DNA from: Chryseobacterium sp. 3008163
GTDB taxonomy: Bacteria; Bacteroidota; Bacteroidia; Flavobacteriales; Weeksellaceae
Direction of reading: 5' to 3'
Assembly (NCBI RefSeq): GCF_003669035.1
Contig: NZ_CP033070.1
Span: 310,001 to 374,000 of the forward strand
Length of the DNA: 64,000 nt
Positions 56,129 through 64,000 of this stretch are shown piece after piece; the first letter of the stretch is position 1, and every line of letters begins with the position of its first letter. The position numbers and the translations under genes were made by a program. The notes beneath the pieces were generated by a model. It saw only the letters and a program-made list of their open reading frames with translations, made no database searches and was not told the DNA's origin.

Positions 56129-57424
56129 TTATTTTTTTGGTATCAAGAATACTTGATGACCAGCCTTCACGGTGACTTTGGGCTGTCTGACCCTTTTGTG
56201 AAAATAGCCTGACAAACCCTGCACAACGCCCCTGCTTACGTCCGCAGCGATCTGTTGACCTGCCGACTGTGTCATCATAATGCTGGTGCCGGAAGTTTGT
56301 CCCATACTACCGACAATGTCGGTTACTGCGTTTTGTTCCGGTGAATACGGTACATTTAAGCCAAGCTGACCGTCGTTATCGTAAACATGGATCTCTACAG
56401 GATAGATACTGCCTTGGTATTCAATGGATGAAATAAGGAGTTGCAGTCTCCCGCCCTGAAATTTGCCTGTCGCTTTCAGCAAGGTTCCAGAAGGGATTTC
56501 TGTGCGACCTACGACCATGCTTTCTAAGAGTCTGACAGATAAAGTACTTTCTGTGGTCATTGTCTTTGATTCATAAACAGTGGCTCTGATCGCATTATTG
56601 GCTGGCCTCGTCTTATTGGGATCGGCTGAAATTCCATAAAACCTCTGTTCATAAAGTCCCTCCAAAAATGTACTGTCTGATGACTCTCTATATAAAGATG
56701 AGACCACATTTTGACGGGCTTGTTTTGCTGCTTTGAAAAGTTGTTTCTCTTCAGTAGGCGGTTTCATATCCTCGTCCCTGGATACAGATCCTCCCTGATT
56801 GTTATTTCCAGGTAAGTACTTCGCGGCCATCTGATAGGATTTTTCCATCAGCGTGAGCTGATCATTGACCCCGAGACCTGCAGGAACAGCATTGTTATGG
56901 ACGGCTTCATTCTTAAGCCTGGAGATCTCCTTCCTCAAATTGTTTAGTTCCTGATCATCTCTGCTGTAGAATGAACCCAATGTCTGCTGTGCGTTGCGAT
57001 AGCTGCTCACCGCACTCTGATTAGATTCAGCCAAACCATTTGAAGTAGCTTTCAATGGATCTTGATCGGAATTTTGAGCCAGGTTGTTCTGGTCACTCCA
57101 ATAATCCGACAAGGTGGTGATCGCATTTCTGTTCTCTTCATTTTTCTGCTCCAGCAATTGCTGCTCATAGACCTTTTGTTTATCGGCTTCCAGCTGATCA
57201 TCCTTTGCCTGCGGTATCCCTGCATTGAAACCTGATTCTTCAATGGTTTTACTGTCCTTAGGTTTGAAGATGAGGTAAAAGCAAGCTGCACATACCGCTG
57301 CCATCAAAAGATAAATGACCGGCTTTTTAAGTCGCTCCCAACTTAATGTCTGTAAACCCTGTGAATCATATTCCCGCTCCTGGGATTCACCTTCCGTGAT
57401 CTTGATTTTATTTGAATTGTTCAT
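56129..57424 (-). CDS. traM: Conjugative transposon protein TraM
   Basis: About 431 residues from ATG 57424 (MNNSNKIKITEGESQ); an ATG at 57460 would overlap traL and is less likely. One transmembrane helix (PVIYLLMAAVCAACFYLIF), a long Gln/Asn-rich coiled linker, and a C-terminal VirB10/TrbI-like barrel (LLESMVVGRTEIPSGTLLKATG, IYPVEIHVYDNDGQLGLNVPY, VTVKAGHQVFLIPKK). It should bridge inner and outer membranes. Confidence 0.9.
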   Translation of the reverse strand: MNNSNKIKITEGESQEREYDSQGLQTLSWERLKKPVIYLLMAAVCAACFYLIFKPKDSKTIEESGFNAGIPQAKDDQLEADKQKVYEQQLLEQKNEENRNAITTLSDYWSDQNNLAQNSDQDPLKATSNGLAESNQSAVSSYRNAQQTLGSFYSRDDQELNNLRKEISRLKNEAVHNNAVPAGLGVNDQLTLMEKSYQMAAKYLPGNNNQGGSVSRDEDMKPPTEEKQLFKAAKQARQNVVSSLYRESSDSTFLEGLYEQRFYGISADPNKTRPANNAIRATVYESKTMTTESTLSVRLLESMVVGRTEIPSGTLLKATGKFQGGRLQLLISSIEYQGSIYPVEIHVYDNDGQLGLNVPYSPEQNAVTDIVGSMGQTSGTSIMMTQSAGQQIAADVSRGVVQGLSGYFHKRVRQPKVTVKAGHQVFLIPKK

Positions 57425-57428
57425 CGTT

Positions 57429-57704
57429 TTATTTTTTAATTGGGGAACTTTCAACGTCATTGTTCATCCTGGTTTTCACAACAGCATGGTCTGAGATGGT
57501 GGTGATGTGACTGATCGACATAGTATTGGTCTTATTTCCCGTCGAAATACAGATGCTGCCCAATACAAGCACAGTAAGGATGGCATACCCTGCTAAAAAT
57601 AGCTTGGTAAATAACCTTTGCCGCTTCGCAGGAAGCGCCTTCCATTTTCTGTCTGCACACAAAATGTGGTGTTCTATTTGATCTCTTATCTTTTTCATTG
57701 TCAT
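57429..57704 (-). CDS. traL: TraL-like small membrane protein
   Basis: 91 residues: a basic N-terminal part (about 1-32), one transmembrane helix (FLAGYAILTVLVLGSICI) and a short outer tail. Sits between traK and traM, where TraL is found in this family. Starts at 57704 or 57698 are both possible. Confidence 0.8.
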   Translation of the reverse strand: MTMKKIRDQIEHHILCADRKWKALPAKRQRLFTKLFLAGYAILTVLVLGSICISTGNKTNTMSISHITTISDHAVVKTRMNNDVESSPIKK

Positions 57705-57709
57705 GATTT

Positions 57710-58333
57710 TTAACGTTCAACAGTTTCGACATCTTTGTTTTCTACGACATTGAATTTTTCAATGGTAAATCCCTGGGGATTGCTGTCTGACCGCACAGAG
57801 TTCACTAATGAACAATCGGTGATCAGGCTTCTTATCGTCAAATTGCTTGACCGGATAATGAACTGCCTTGCATACGTCTTGACCGAGTAAGGGTAATTGT
57901 TAAAATCAGCTACGACACTGTCAACTTCAACCCTCTGCTGGATATTGCCGGAAATGATCCTATTGTAATATCCTTTCTCCTGCAGGTCTTTGTAGTAGTT
58001 GAATGCAGACTGGTCTGCCAGATTGAAAGCCCTTTTGACATTGCTTTCAATGGCATTTTTATCAGGTGCCACCGTAAAGAACAATTCATGGAATCGCCTT
58101 ACATGTTCCCTGGCCTCTACCGGTCTGTTGATCGACATATCCTGGGACAGTGCGACCATCAGCGATTTTCCGTTATCCAGCACATAGATCTTCTGGCGCT
58201 GTTCCTCTGCAAATTGATAGGACTTGAAAACGACAACGCCCACCACTGCGAAGCAGAGCACCGCAAAAACAAAGGTGAAAAGGCGGATCTGCTTGAAGCT
58301 GCTCTCTATATTTCTTAAAGTTTTAAATTCCAT
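57710..58333 (-). CDS. traK: Conjugative transposon protein TraK
   Basis: 207 residues. A transmembrane helix near residues 17-35 (LFTFVFAVLCFAVVGVVVF) and a periplasmic VirB8-like domain (ALSQDMSINRPVEAREHVRRFHELFF, YSVKTYARQFIIRSSNLTIRSLITDC). It is probably a scaffold of the inner-membrane complex. Confidence 0.92.
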   Translation of the reverse strand: MEFKTLRNIESSFKQIRLFTFVFAVLCFAVVGVVVFKSYQFAEEQRQKIYVLDNGKSLMVALSQDMSINRPVEAREHVRRFHELFFTVAPDKNAIESNVKRAFNLADQSAFNYYKDLQEKGYYNRIISGNIQQRVEVDSVVADFNNYPYSVKTYARQFIIRSSNLTIRSLITDCSLVNSVRSDSNPQGFTIEKFNVVENKDVETVER

Positions 58334-58345
58334 TGGATCGTATTT

Positions 58346-59338
58346 TTATTTTAATAATCTGCCTGAAATATTACCTGTCGCCGAACCTGCTGCTGCCCCT
58401 GCCATATTTCCCGATTTTGTGGCGGTCTGGTTGACATTGCGCATAAAGTTTCCTGCGCCTCCTGCCTGAATGACCCATCCGGTGACGGTCGGAACCGTGA
58501 AATATCCGATGATCCCGATGATCATGTAGATGATGTACACGGTATTGGAGGTATCGGGAATGAAATTGGGGTCGCTCAGCATCTCAATATCCCTTTCAAT
58601 GATCAGTGATTGGATCTTTGCCAGGATAGCACTGAAGATGTCAGCCACCGGAAGCCATAGATAAACACTGATATATCTCGTCAGCCATTGGGTGAGCGTA
58701 GTCTGAAATCCATCCCATACTGAAATGGCAAAAGCTATCGGTCCCAAAATGGAAAGTACGATGAGAAAGAAAGTTCTTACGGTGTCAATGACCAAAGCTG
58801 CTGACTGAAAGAGAATTTCTAAAAACTCACGAAACCCATCCCTGATCTGCTTCTTAATATCAAACATCTCCCTTTCAATGTACATTCCGGACATCGTCAC
58901 CAGATCAGATGGTGACCATCCGAGTGCTTCAAGTTTTTTGTCAAATTCTTCATCTGAGATCAGATAGGCCATCTCAGGATTCCTGAGCATAGCCTCACGT
59001 TCCAATAGATCTTTTTTCTGCTGCAGGTCGTTCAGATCCAACACCTGATCCTCCAGCATCGAATGGCTTCCCTGAACGATCGGACTTAAGACCCCATTGA
59101 TACTCCCAAGCACCAATGTCGAGAAGAACATAATGCAGATCCCGATGGCAAAAGGTCTTAGCATCGGAAACAGGTCGATCGGTTCGGCACGGCTCAGCGA
59201 CTGCCAAACCTTGATGGCCACATAGAATAATGCGCCCAATCCGGCAACGCCCTTTGCGACAGCCGCCATGTCTGCACATAACGGCATCATCTCATCATAG
59301 ACGGAACGAAGTACTTCGTGTAAATTAGTGGGTTCCAT
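58346..59338 (-). CDS. traJ: Conjugative transposon protein TraJ
   Basis: 330-residue polytopic membrane protein of VirB6 type: helices near residues 28-46, 65-88, 175-235 and 275-300. The C-terminus is Gly/Ala-rich (GNMAGAAAGSATGNISGRLLK). It forms part of the inner-membrane channel. It lies one base after traI. Confidence 0.92.
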   Translation of the reverse strand: MEPTNLHEVLRSVYDEMMPLCADMAAVAKGVAGLGALFYVAIKVWQSLSRAEPIDLFPMLRPFAIGICIMFFSTLVLGSINGVLSPIVQGSHSMLEDQVLDLNDLQQKKDLLEREAMLRNPEMAYLISDEEFDKKLEALGWSPSDLVTMSGMYIEREMFDIKKQIRDGFREFLEILFQSAALVIDTVRTFFLIVLSILGPIAFAISVWDGFQTTLTQWLTRYISVYLWLPVADIFSAILAKIQSLIIERDIEMLSDPNFIPDTSNTVYIIYMIIGIIGYFTVPTVTGWVIQAGGAGNFMRNVNQTATKSGNMAGAAAGSATGNISGRLLK

Positions 59339-59339
59339 C

Positions 59340-59972
59340 TTACCAGTATTTTTGGTTTGAGGTTCCGTAAAGATCCAATACCCTTTTGGTATTGTTCTGC
59401 TTCTTTGCTCTCAGGTAGCTGACAGAAATATTCTTGTTGGTATAGTAACGCACCAGATTATGATATTCCTTCACCTCTTTGTAGACCCGGTCAACCACGT
59501 CCATTCTCTCTTTGTCATTCAGCGAAAGCCCATTGGCGGTGATGATCTCCTTCAGTTCCTTTAACAGTTCAGTGCTTTCGGTCAGCAAAGCTGAGTAGCC
59601 GTTCGCGATCGCTGTCAGTTCCTGCGCGTTGAAGTTGGGATCATTGAGCATCTTGCTGAAATTGGTAACGTAGATCTCTGATACGTCTCCGACCATCAGA
59701 ACGGTCTGCTGAACCTTTCGGGCATCTTTGACCAGATTATTGATGGCTTTCAATTTGTCGTAATATTCTTTTCCCTGTTCATACACCTTCTTGACCTCGT
59801 TGAAGTTTTTGACGACGTTGGAAACGGTTGATGAGGTCTGCACGATCTCATTGGCTGAGTTCAGAATGCCCGATGCCAGATTCGCAGGATCGGTCACAAC
59901 GAATTGTGCTTTTGCATAGGTTGCGGTAGCAAAAATGGCTACCATTGCTGTTTTAATGATCAGATTTTTCAT
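59340..59972 (-). CDS. traI: TraI-like DUF4141 protein
   Basis: 210 residues. Signal peptide (AMVAIFATATYAKAQ), then a helical body (VQTSSTVSNVVKNFNEVKKVYEQGKEYYDKLKAINNLVKDARK) resembling VirB5-like pilus-tip proteins. The name TraI here is the CTnDOT usage and does not mean relaxase. Confidence 0.88.
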   Translation of the reverse strand: MKNLIIKTAMVAIFATATYAKAQFVVTDPANLASGILNSANEIVQTSSTVSNVVKNFNEVKKVYEQGKEYYDKLKAINNLVKDARKVQQTVLMVGDVSEIYVTNFSKMLNDPNFNAQELTAIANGYSALLTESTELLKELKEIITANGLSLNDKERMDVVDRVYKEVKEYHNLVRYYTNKNISVSYLRAKKQNNTKRVLDLYGTSNQKYW

Positions 59973-60001
59973 TGTTTTTAAATTTTAAATGATTGAATTA
60001 A

Positions 60002-62509
60002 TTAATTGTCTTTGTTCGATCTGATCCTCCTGAGAGAGATCCTCTTGATGGCATGTTCTACATTGCCGTCAAGTTCAGAAGCCAGATTCATGACTTCCAT
60101 TTTTTCTGTCTCTTCGGTGGTGTAAGCGAGATACTCTTCTGTCGAAACTTCCGTGGCATACACCGCAGAGTGGGTTCCGCCCAGTCCGATCCAGACTTCC
60201 TTGTACAATCTTCTCGGATCGTTGTTCATATTGATGGAAAGCACCTGAGACTTTTCTTTGTCAGTCAGTCCAAGCATCGCCTGGATGTCATCGAATTTGT
60301 TCATATACTTGCGCTGATCGAGAAGGATCTTACAGTCTGAATTGTTGATGATGCTTTCCTTGACGATCGGTGACTGGATGATATCGTCCACTTCCTGAGT
60401 CACCACAATGGCTTCCCCTAAGAACTTCCTAACCGTCTTGAACAGGTATTTGATGTACTCTGCCATCCCTTCTTTAGCGATGGCTTTCCATGCTTCCTCA
60501 ATGAGGATCAGTTTTCTGATGCCCTTGAGTCTTCGCATCTTGTTGATGAATACCTCCATAATGATGATGGTCACAATCGGGAAAAGGATTTTGTGGTCTT
60601 TGATGGCATCGATCTCAAAAACGATGAATCGTTTGGACAACAGGTCAAGTTGCTTTTCCGAATTTAAAAGGTAATCGTACTCTCCACCTTTATAGTATGG
60701 TTCCAATACATTGAGAAAATTGGCAATGTCAAAATCCTTCTCCCTGACCTTCTTCTGCTCAAGGACTTTTTGATAGTCTTCTTTGATATAGTCATAAAAG
60801 CCATTGAAAGATGGAAATTGATCACTGCGTTTGATCTGTTCAATATAACCGCTTACAGCATTGGACAGGGCAACCTCTTCTGAACGCCTCGGTGGCTCAT
60901 CATCCCGCTTCCATAAAGTGAGGATCAGGGTTTTGATGCTTTCCCGCTTTTCAATGTCAAAGACGCCGTCATCGGTATAGAATGGATTGAAGGCAATCGG
61001 ATTGTCTTCGGTATACGTAAAATACACGCCATCCTCCCCTTTTGTCTTGCCTTTAATGAGTTCGCATAATCCTTGGTAAGAATTTCCGGTATCAACTAAT
61101 AAGACGTGCGCACCCTGCTCATAATACTGTCTGACCATGTGATTCGTGAAAAAAGATTTACCGCTTCCTGAAGGTCCGAGGATAAACTTATTACGATTGG
61201 TAATAATTCCCTGTTTCATCGGGAGATCGGAGATATCCAGATGAATGGGCTTTCCTGTCAGTCGGTCGGCCATCTTGATCCCGAACGGTGAAGGTGAATC
61301 CTGATAGTTGGTCTCTTCCGTAAAGAAACACAAGGCAGGTTCGATAAAGGTGTAAAAGCTCTCCTCACTTGGAAAGTCACCCGCATTTCCTGGAATTCCT
61401 GCCCAGTACAAAGTTGCCGTATCCGTTGTGTTGTGTCTGGGCTTGCATTCCATCAATGCCAATGCACTACCGGTGTCATTCTTCAGCTGTTTGAGTTCTG
61501 AAGGATGATCTGACCACGACATCACATTGAAATGGGCACGGATGGATTGCAGACCGTAAGAATGGGCTTCATTCAAATACTTTTCGATCCATTCTTTATT
61601 GATCTGGTTCGCCCTACTGTACCTTGCCAATGAATGCATATTTCTGGCGGACTTTTCAAATTGTCGCAGGTTGTCATCGCTGTGATCAATAAAAAGGTAC
61701 TGGTTGTAGATATGGTTGCAGCTCAGCAGAAGTCCAACCGGAGATGCAAAGGACAGCAGGCAGTCACTCCTGTCTGTGCTCAGTTTTTCATAACGGCTGT
61801 GAGAAGAGACCGTGCCGGGCAGATCATTGGTATCGGACAACGTATGCATACTGATCCGTTTGTTGCCGATGCGCATTTCTTCTGAACCAAGTTTGATGTC
61901 CTGCAATGAAGGATTCGACTCTCTTGACAGGGTCAGATACTGCTCCAACAGTCCTGACTTCCCAGCGGTTCCTGAGATCTCATCTTCGGTCATTCTTTCC
62001 AAATGGACAAAACTACTGTCATTCATGATCCTTTCGAACTGATCGACGGATTCCATAAACCTGCTGACCACTTCTTTATCCCTGATCTCCTTTGGGATCA
62101 GTTGACCTTTGCACAGCGAAGAAAAGTTACTTTGCATCCGCATTCTTTCTTTACTGGTCTTCGTGATGTACAAATAGCAGTAGTGATTGAGAAAAGGTCT
62201 CTCGTTGAAATGTCTTTCAAAAGATTTTGACAGAAAGCTCTGGTCTTCCTTGGACAGATCAGGGTTATAGTTTTCTTTGATAAACCAATCCTGTTTGTGC
62301 ACAATTGTAAAGTCAGGCAGGGTCTTGACCGCCTTGAACCATGCGGAGTGGATCGCTTCATATTCAGCCGATGCCACGGTAAACAATTCAGGAAGCCTGA
62401 CCTTGAAACAGACCGTTACATCCGCATCTTTTGAAATGATACAATCGTTTTCTATCGCAAGCAGTGGAAATTTACTCTCCAGCGTTGCGGCTTTGGAGGT
62501 ATTTCTCAT
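60002..62509 (-). CDS. traG: TraG, VirB4-type conjugation ATPase
   Basis: 835 residues. N-terminal VirB4 domain, then an ATPase with Walker A FILGPSGSGKSFFTNHM (about residues 440-455) and Walker B RKLILIEEAWKAIAKEG (about 665-680), followed by VTQEVDDIIQSPIVKESIINN. It energises pilus assembly and substrate transport at the inner membrane. It overlaps traF by four bases. GC content is visibly higher than in the defence island. Confidence 0.95.
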   Translation of the reverse strand: MRNTSKAATLESKFPLLAIENDCIISKDADVTVCFKVRLPELFTVASAEYEAIHSAWFKAVKTLPDFTIVHKQDWFIKENYNPDLSKEDQSFLSKSFERHFNERPFLNHYCYLYITKTSKERMRMQSNFSSLCKGQLIPKEIRDKEVVSRFMESVDQFERIMNDSSFVHLERMTEDEISGTAGKSGLLEQYLTLSRESNPSLQDIKLGSEEMRIGNKRISMHTLSDTNDLPGTVSSHSRYEKLSTDRSDCLLSFASPVGLLLSCNHIYNQYLFIDHSDDNLRQFEKSARNMHSLARYSRANQINKEWIEKYLNEAHSYGLQSIRAHFNVMSWSDHPSELKQLKNDTGSALALMECKPRHNTTDTATLYWAGIPGNAGDFPSEESFYTFIEPALCFFTEETNYQDSPSPFGIKMADRLTGKPIHLDISDLPMKQGIITNRNKFILGPSGSGKSFFTNHMVRQYYEQGAHVLLVDTGNSYQGLCELIKGKTKGEDGVYFTYTEDNPIAFNPFYTDDGVFDIEKRESIKTLILTLWKRDDEPPRRSEEVALSNAVSGYIEQIKRSDQFPSFNGFYDYIKEDYQKVLEQKKVREKDFDIANFLNVLEPYYKGGEYDYLLNSEKQLDLLSKRFIVFEIDAIKDHKILFPIVTIIIMEVFINKMRRLKGIRKLILIEEAWKAIAKEGMAEYIKYLFKTVRKFLGEAIVVTQEVDDIIQSPIVKESIINNSDCKILLDQRKYMNKFDDIQAMLGLTDKEKSQVLSINMNNDPRRLYKEVWIGLGGTHSAVYATEVSTEEYLAYTTEETEKMEVMNLASELDGNVEHAIKRISLRRIRSNKDN

Positions 62510-62838
62510 GCTGAATTTTTTTGACGGTTGGTTTTAAGGTAGCGGTAGATGCCTTTTCTGCTGATGATGTATTGGGGATGCTTTTTCTGAGAACCCAATT
62601 TCATCAGTCCGTGTTCCCCATATTTAGCGTTCAATGAGAAAGTCTGCCAGATCAGGATTCCGCTGCTGGCTCCGCCAAGTGTGAGGCAGAGATAGGTATT
62701 GACACCCGCGATATACATGATCATAATACAGATCAAGAGCCCTAACAGGCCACCTGCAAAAATAAACAGGTACTGTGCTTTGAGTCCTTTGAACTCTACC
62801 GTTCTTCCGATGCCTTTGTTGATATGATAGGTATTCAT
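62506..62838 (-). CDS. traF: TraF-like DUF4133 protein
   Basis: About 110 residues (ATG 62838 chosen; two further ATGs lie just upstream). INKGIGRTVEFKGLKAQYLFIFAGG, two adjacent transmembrane helices (about 22-45 and 48-66), and the C-terminal ISRKGIYRYLK. VirB3-like, between the pilin TraE and the ATPase TraG. Confidence 0.9.
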   Translation of the reverse strand: MNTYHINKGIGRTVEFKGLKAQYLFIFAGGLLGLLICIMIMYIAGVNTYLCLTLGGASSGILIWQTFSLNAKYGEHGLMKLGSQKKHPQYIISRKGIYRYLKTNRQKNSA

Positions 62839-62848
62839 CATCATCAGT

Positions 62849-63154
62849 TTAAAGGAAGAATGAACGAAGGATCGTTGCTGCGACGATCAGAAAGATACAC
62901 GCCCCGAACCAGCTGGCAGCGGTCTTGCTGGTGTCGGGATCACCGCTGCTGAACTTGTTGTAGACCTTGACCCCACCGATCAGTCCCACGACCGCCCCGA
63001 TCGCATAGATAAGTTGGGTTGCAGGCTCGAAATAGGAGGTCACCATCTGGGTCGCCTCATTGATTCCTGCGGTACCATTGCCTTGGGCAAAAGCACCCGT
63101 TACTGCTAAAAAGGTCAGACCTAATAGCAATAATTTTTTTCTTTGTTTTTCCAT
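62849..63154 (-). CDS. traE: TraE-like DUF4134 pilin-type protein
   Basis: 101 residues. A cleavable signal (LLLLGLTFLAVTGAFAQ) and two hydrophobic helices (QLIYAIGAVVGLIGGVKVYNKF and ASWFGACIFLIVAATILRSFFL), the VirB2-like layout. First tra gene visible on this strand; further tra genes, if present, lie outside the window or elsewhere. Confidence 0.92.
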   Translation of the reverse strand: MEKQRKKLLLLGLTFLAVTGAFAQGNGTAGINEATQMVTSYFEPATQLIYAIGAVVGLIGGVKVYNKFSSGDPDTSKTAASWFGACIFLIVAATILRSFFL

Positions 63155-63407
63155 AATTGAAACACATTAATTATTACTTTACCCCACACCCTGTGGGTTG
63201 ATGAGGCAAAGGTGTTATGGAAACAGATGTGCTATTATTACTTGTCTTTCTACCGTATAGTTTGGCGAAAAATGGCTTTTGATGAGAAAATGAAACTGTA
63301 ATAATGATGATCTCGAGGGATTGCTTATTTAGATCAATTGAATTATTTTGTAGCTTTGAATGGTTGCTTAAGCAATAAAACTACTTGTTAAATAACCGTA
63401 CATTTGA
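63155..63407. other. Divergent control gap between tra operon and AraC-type gene
   Basis: Holds a short hairpin CCCACA/TGTGGG (63183-63197) just upstream of traE, and a -7-like TAGCTTTG (plus strand, 63351-63358), 50 bases before the AraC-type start. No -33 TTG at the usual distance was found. The tra promoter itself could not be placed. Confidence 0.4.
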
Positions 63408-64000
63408 ATGCGTAAAAACGATCAGCACATTCCTGTTAATACAATGACTGAAAACTCTGGTCAGGGTATTTCTATCGATAAAATAAGTCTGGATAAACCT
63501 GATTTTAAACATTCACACCGGGACGACGGATATACTTTTCATATCATCGAAAAAGGCGTTATTCATATTGAAATTGATTTTCAGAAGTATGAGATCCACG
63601 CACCATCCGTTGTATATATGCATCCAAATCAAGTACACCGTATTTTGGATTTTGAAAAAATTACCGTCTGCTCATTGTCTGTAAAAGATGAAAACCTGAA
63701 TCCTGATTATCTTAAACTGCTGGAAGAGATTGCTCCTGCAAAGCCTTTGGAGCTTACTAATGAAACCAATTCAACACTCTCTGATATCTTTAGGCTTTGC
63801 TACAATTTTTCAATTCAAAAAAATAATAAACTCCATTATTCTTTACTGAAAGACAGTTGCAATACGCTGGTTGCATTTCTGATCTCACAATTTCTGGATC
63901 AAAATAAACCGGAATCCAATTTTTCAAGGTTTGAGATCGTGGCAAAATCCTTCAAACTATTATTGGAAAAGAATTACTGTAATTCAAAAAGTCCGAGCGG
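63408..64000 (+). CDS. AraC-family regulator, sensor part (3' end outside window)
   Basis: Open from ATG 63408 to the window edge, 197 residues. A cupin-type N-terminal domain is recognisable (FKHSHRDDGYTFHIIEKGVIHIEIDFQKYEI, PSVVYMHPNQVHRIL). The helix-turn-helix domain would start just past the edge. Divergent from the tra operon, so it may regulate element genes or be cargo. Family call rests on the cupin half only. Confidence 0.72.
   Translation, partial: MRKNDQHIPVNTMTENSGQGISIDKISLDKPDFKHSHRDDGYTFHIIEKGVIHIEIDFQKYEIHAPSVVYMHPNQVHRILDFEKITVCSLSVKDENLNPDYLKLLEEIAPAKPLELTNETNSTLSDIFRLCYNFSIQKNNKLHYSLLKDSCNTLVAFLISQFLDQNKPESNFSRFEIVAKSFKLLLEKNYCNSKSPS

Noticed and set aside
1..64000. CRISPR arrays, rRNA genes or insertion sequences
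   Set aside because: No regularly spaced repeats, no rRNA-like sequence and no transposase ORF were recognised on either strand.

Overview
The window is low-GC DNA from a member of the Bacteroidota, most likely a Flavobacteriia of the Chryseobacterium/Epilithonimonas group. The evidence is TAnnTTTG-type -7 promoter elements, a type IX secretion C-terminal domain, HmuY/HmuR/HmuS haem genes, a CTnDOT-family tra operon and a PRTRC cassette. The genus is an inference; no rRNA gene is present.

Region 1 (1-31.8 kb, every gene on the minus strand) is an anaerobic nitrogen-respiration block with its cofactor supply. Read in the direction of transcription it has four parts. First is an unusual nitrate reductase-like module: b-type membrane protein, Cys-ligated Mo catalytic subunit, 4x[4Fe-4S] protein and Rieske protein. 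Second is a nearly complete molybdenum cofactor set (moaA, moeA, a modE-like regulator, mobA, moaD, moeB-like, moaE, a moaC-moaB fusion), interleaved with a TonB receptor, a small SUOX-fold lipoprotein and a T9SS repeat protein. Third are the NO-related genes: hemerythrin-PAS protein, Rrf2/NsrR-like regulator, copper nitrite reductase nirK, nirV-like, SCO, cytochrome c, di-iron repair protein ScdA/RIC, quinol NO reductase norZ and hemerythrin. Fourth are molybdate uptake (modABC) and haem uptake/dechelation (hmuY-hmuR-hmuS). No nosZ is seen. Several promoters carry the same palindrome (AAATAARAC-type arms, 6-nt spacer). In three of them it is centred exactly 31 bp upstream of a perfect TAnnTTTG element, which suggests one shared regulon.

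Region 2 (32.4-46.9 kb) is a defence island: Gabija (gajA-gajB), a small membrane protein followed by a DUF4365-type protein and an SMC/RecF-like ATPase (the best candidate for an undescribed two- or three-gene system), one very large SMEK-STAND NTPase gene, and a DprA-phosphoribosyltransferase pair.

Region 3 (47.3-64 kb) is the maintenance and transfer part of an integrative conjugative element: ssb, a DUF932 protein, PRTRC E/C/F-like/B/ThiF, a repeat-rich non-coding segment, an orphan D12-class adenine methyltransferase, the tra operon (traE to traQ, minus strand) and a divergent, window-truncated AraC-type regulator. The defence island is probably cargo of this element, with its edge near 32 kb.

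A quality warning applies to the whole window. At least eleven genes are split by what looks like one missing base in a short A/T run, and one more has an in-frame TGA. Because the lesions are all of the same type and hit unrelated conserved genes, base-calling or assembly error is more likely than gene decay. Broken genes are therefore annotated at full length.
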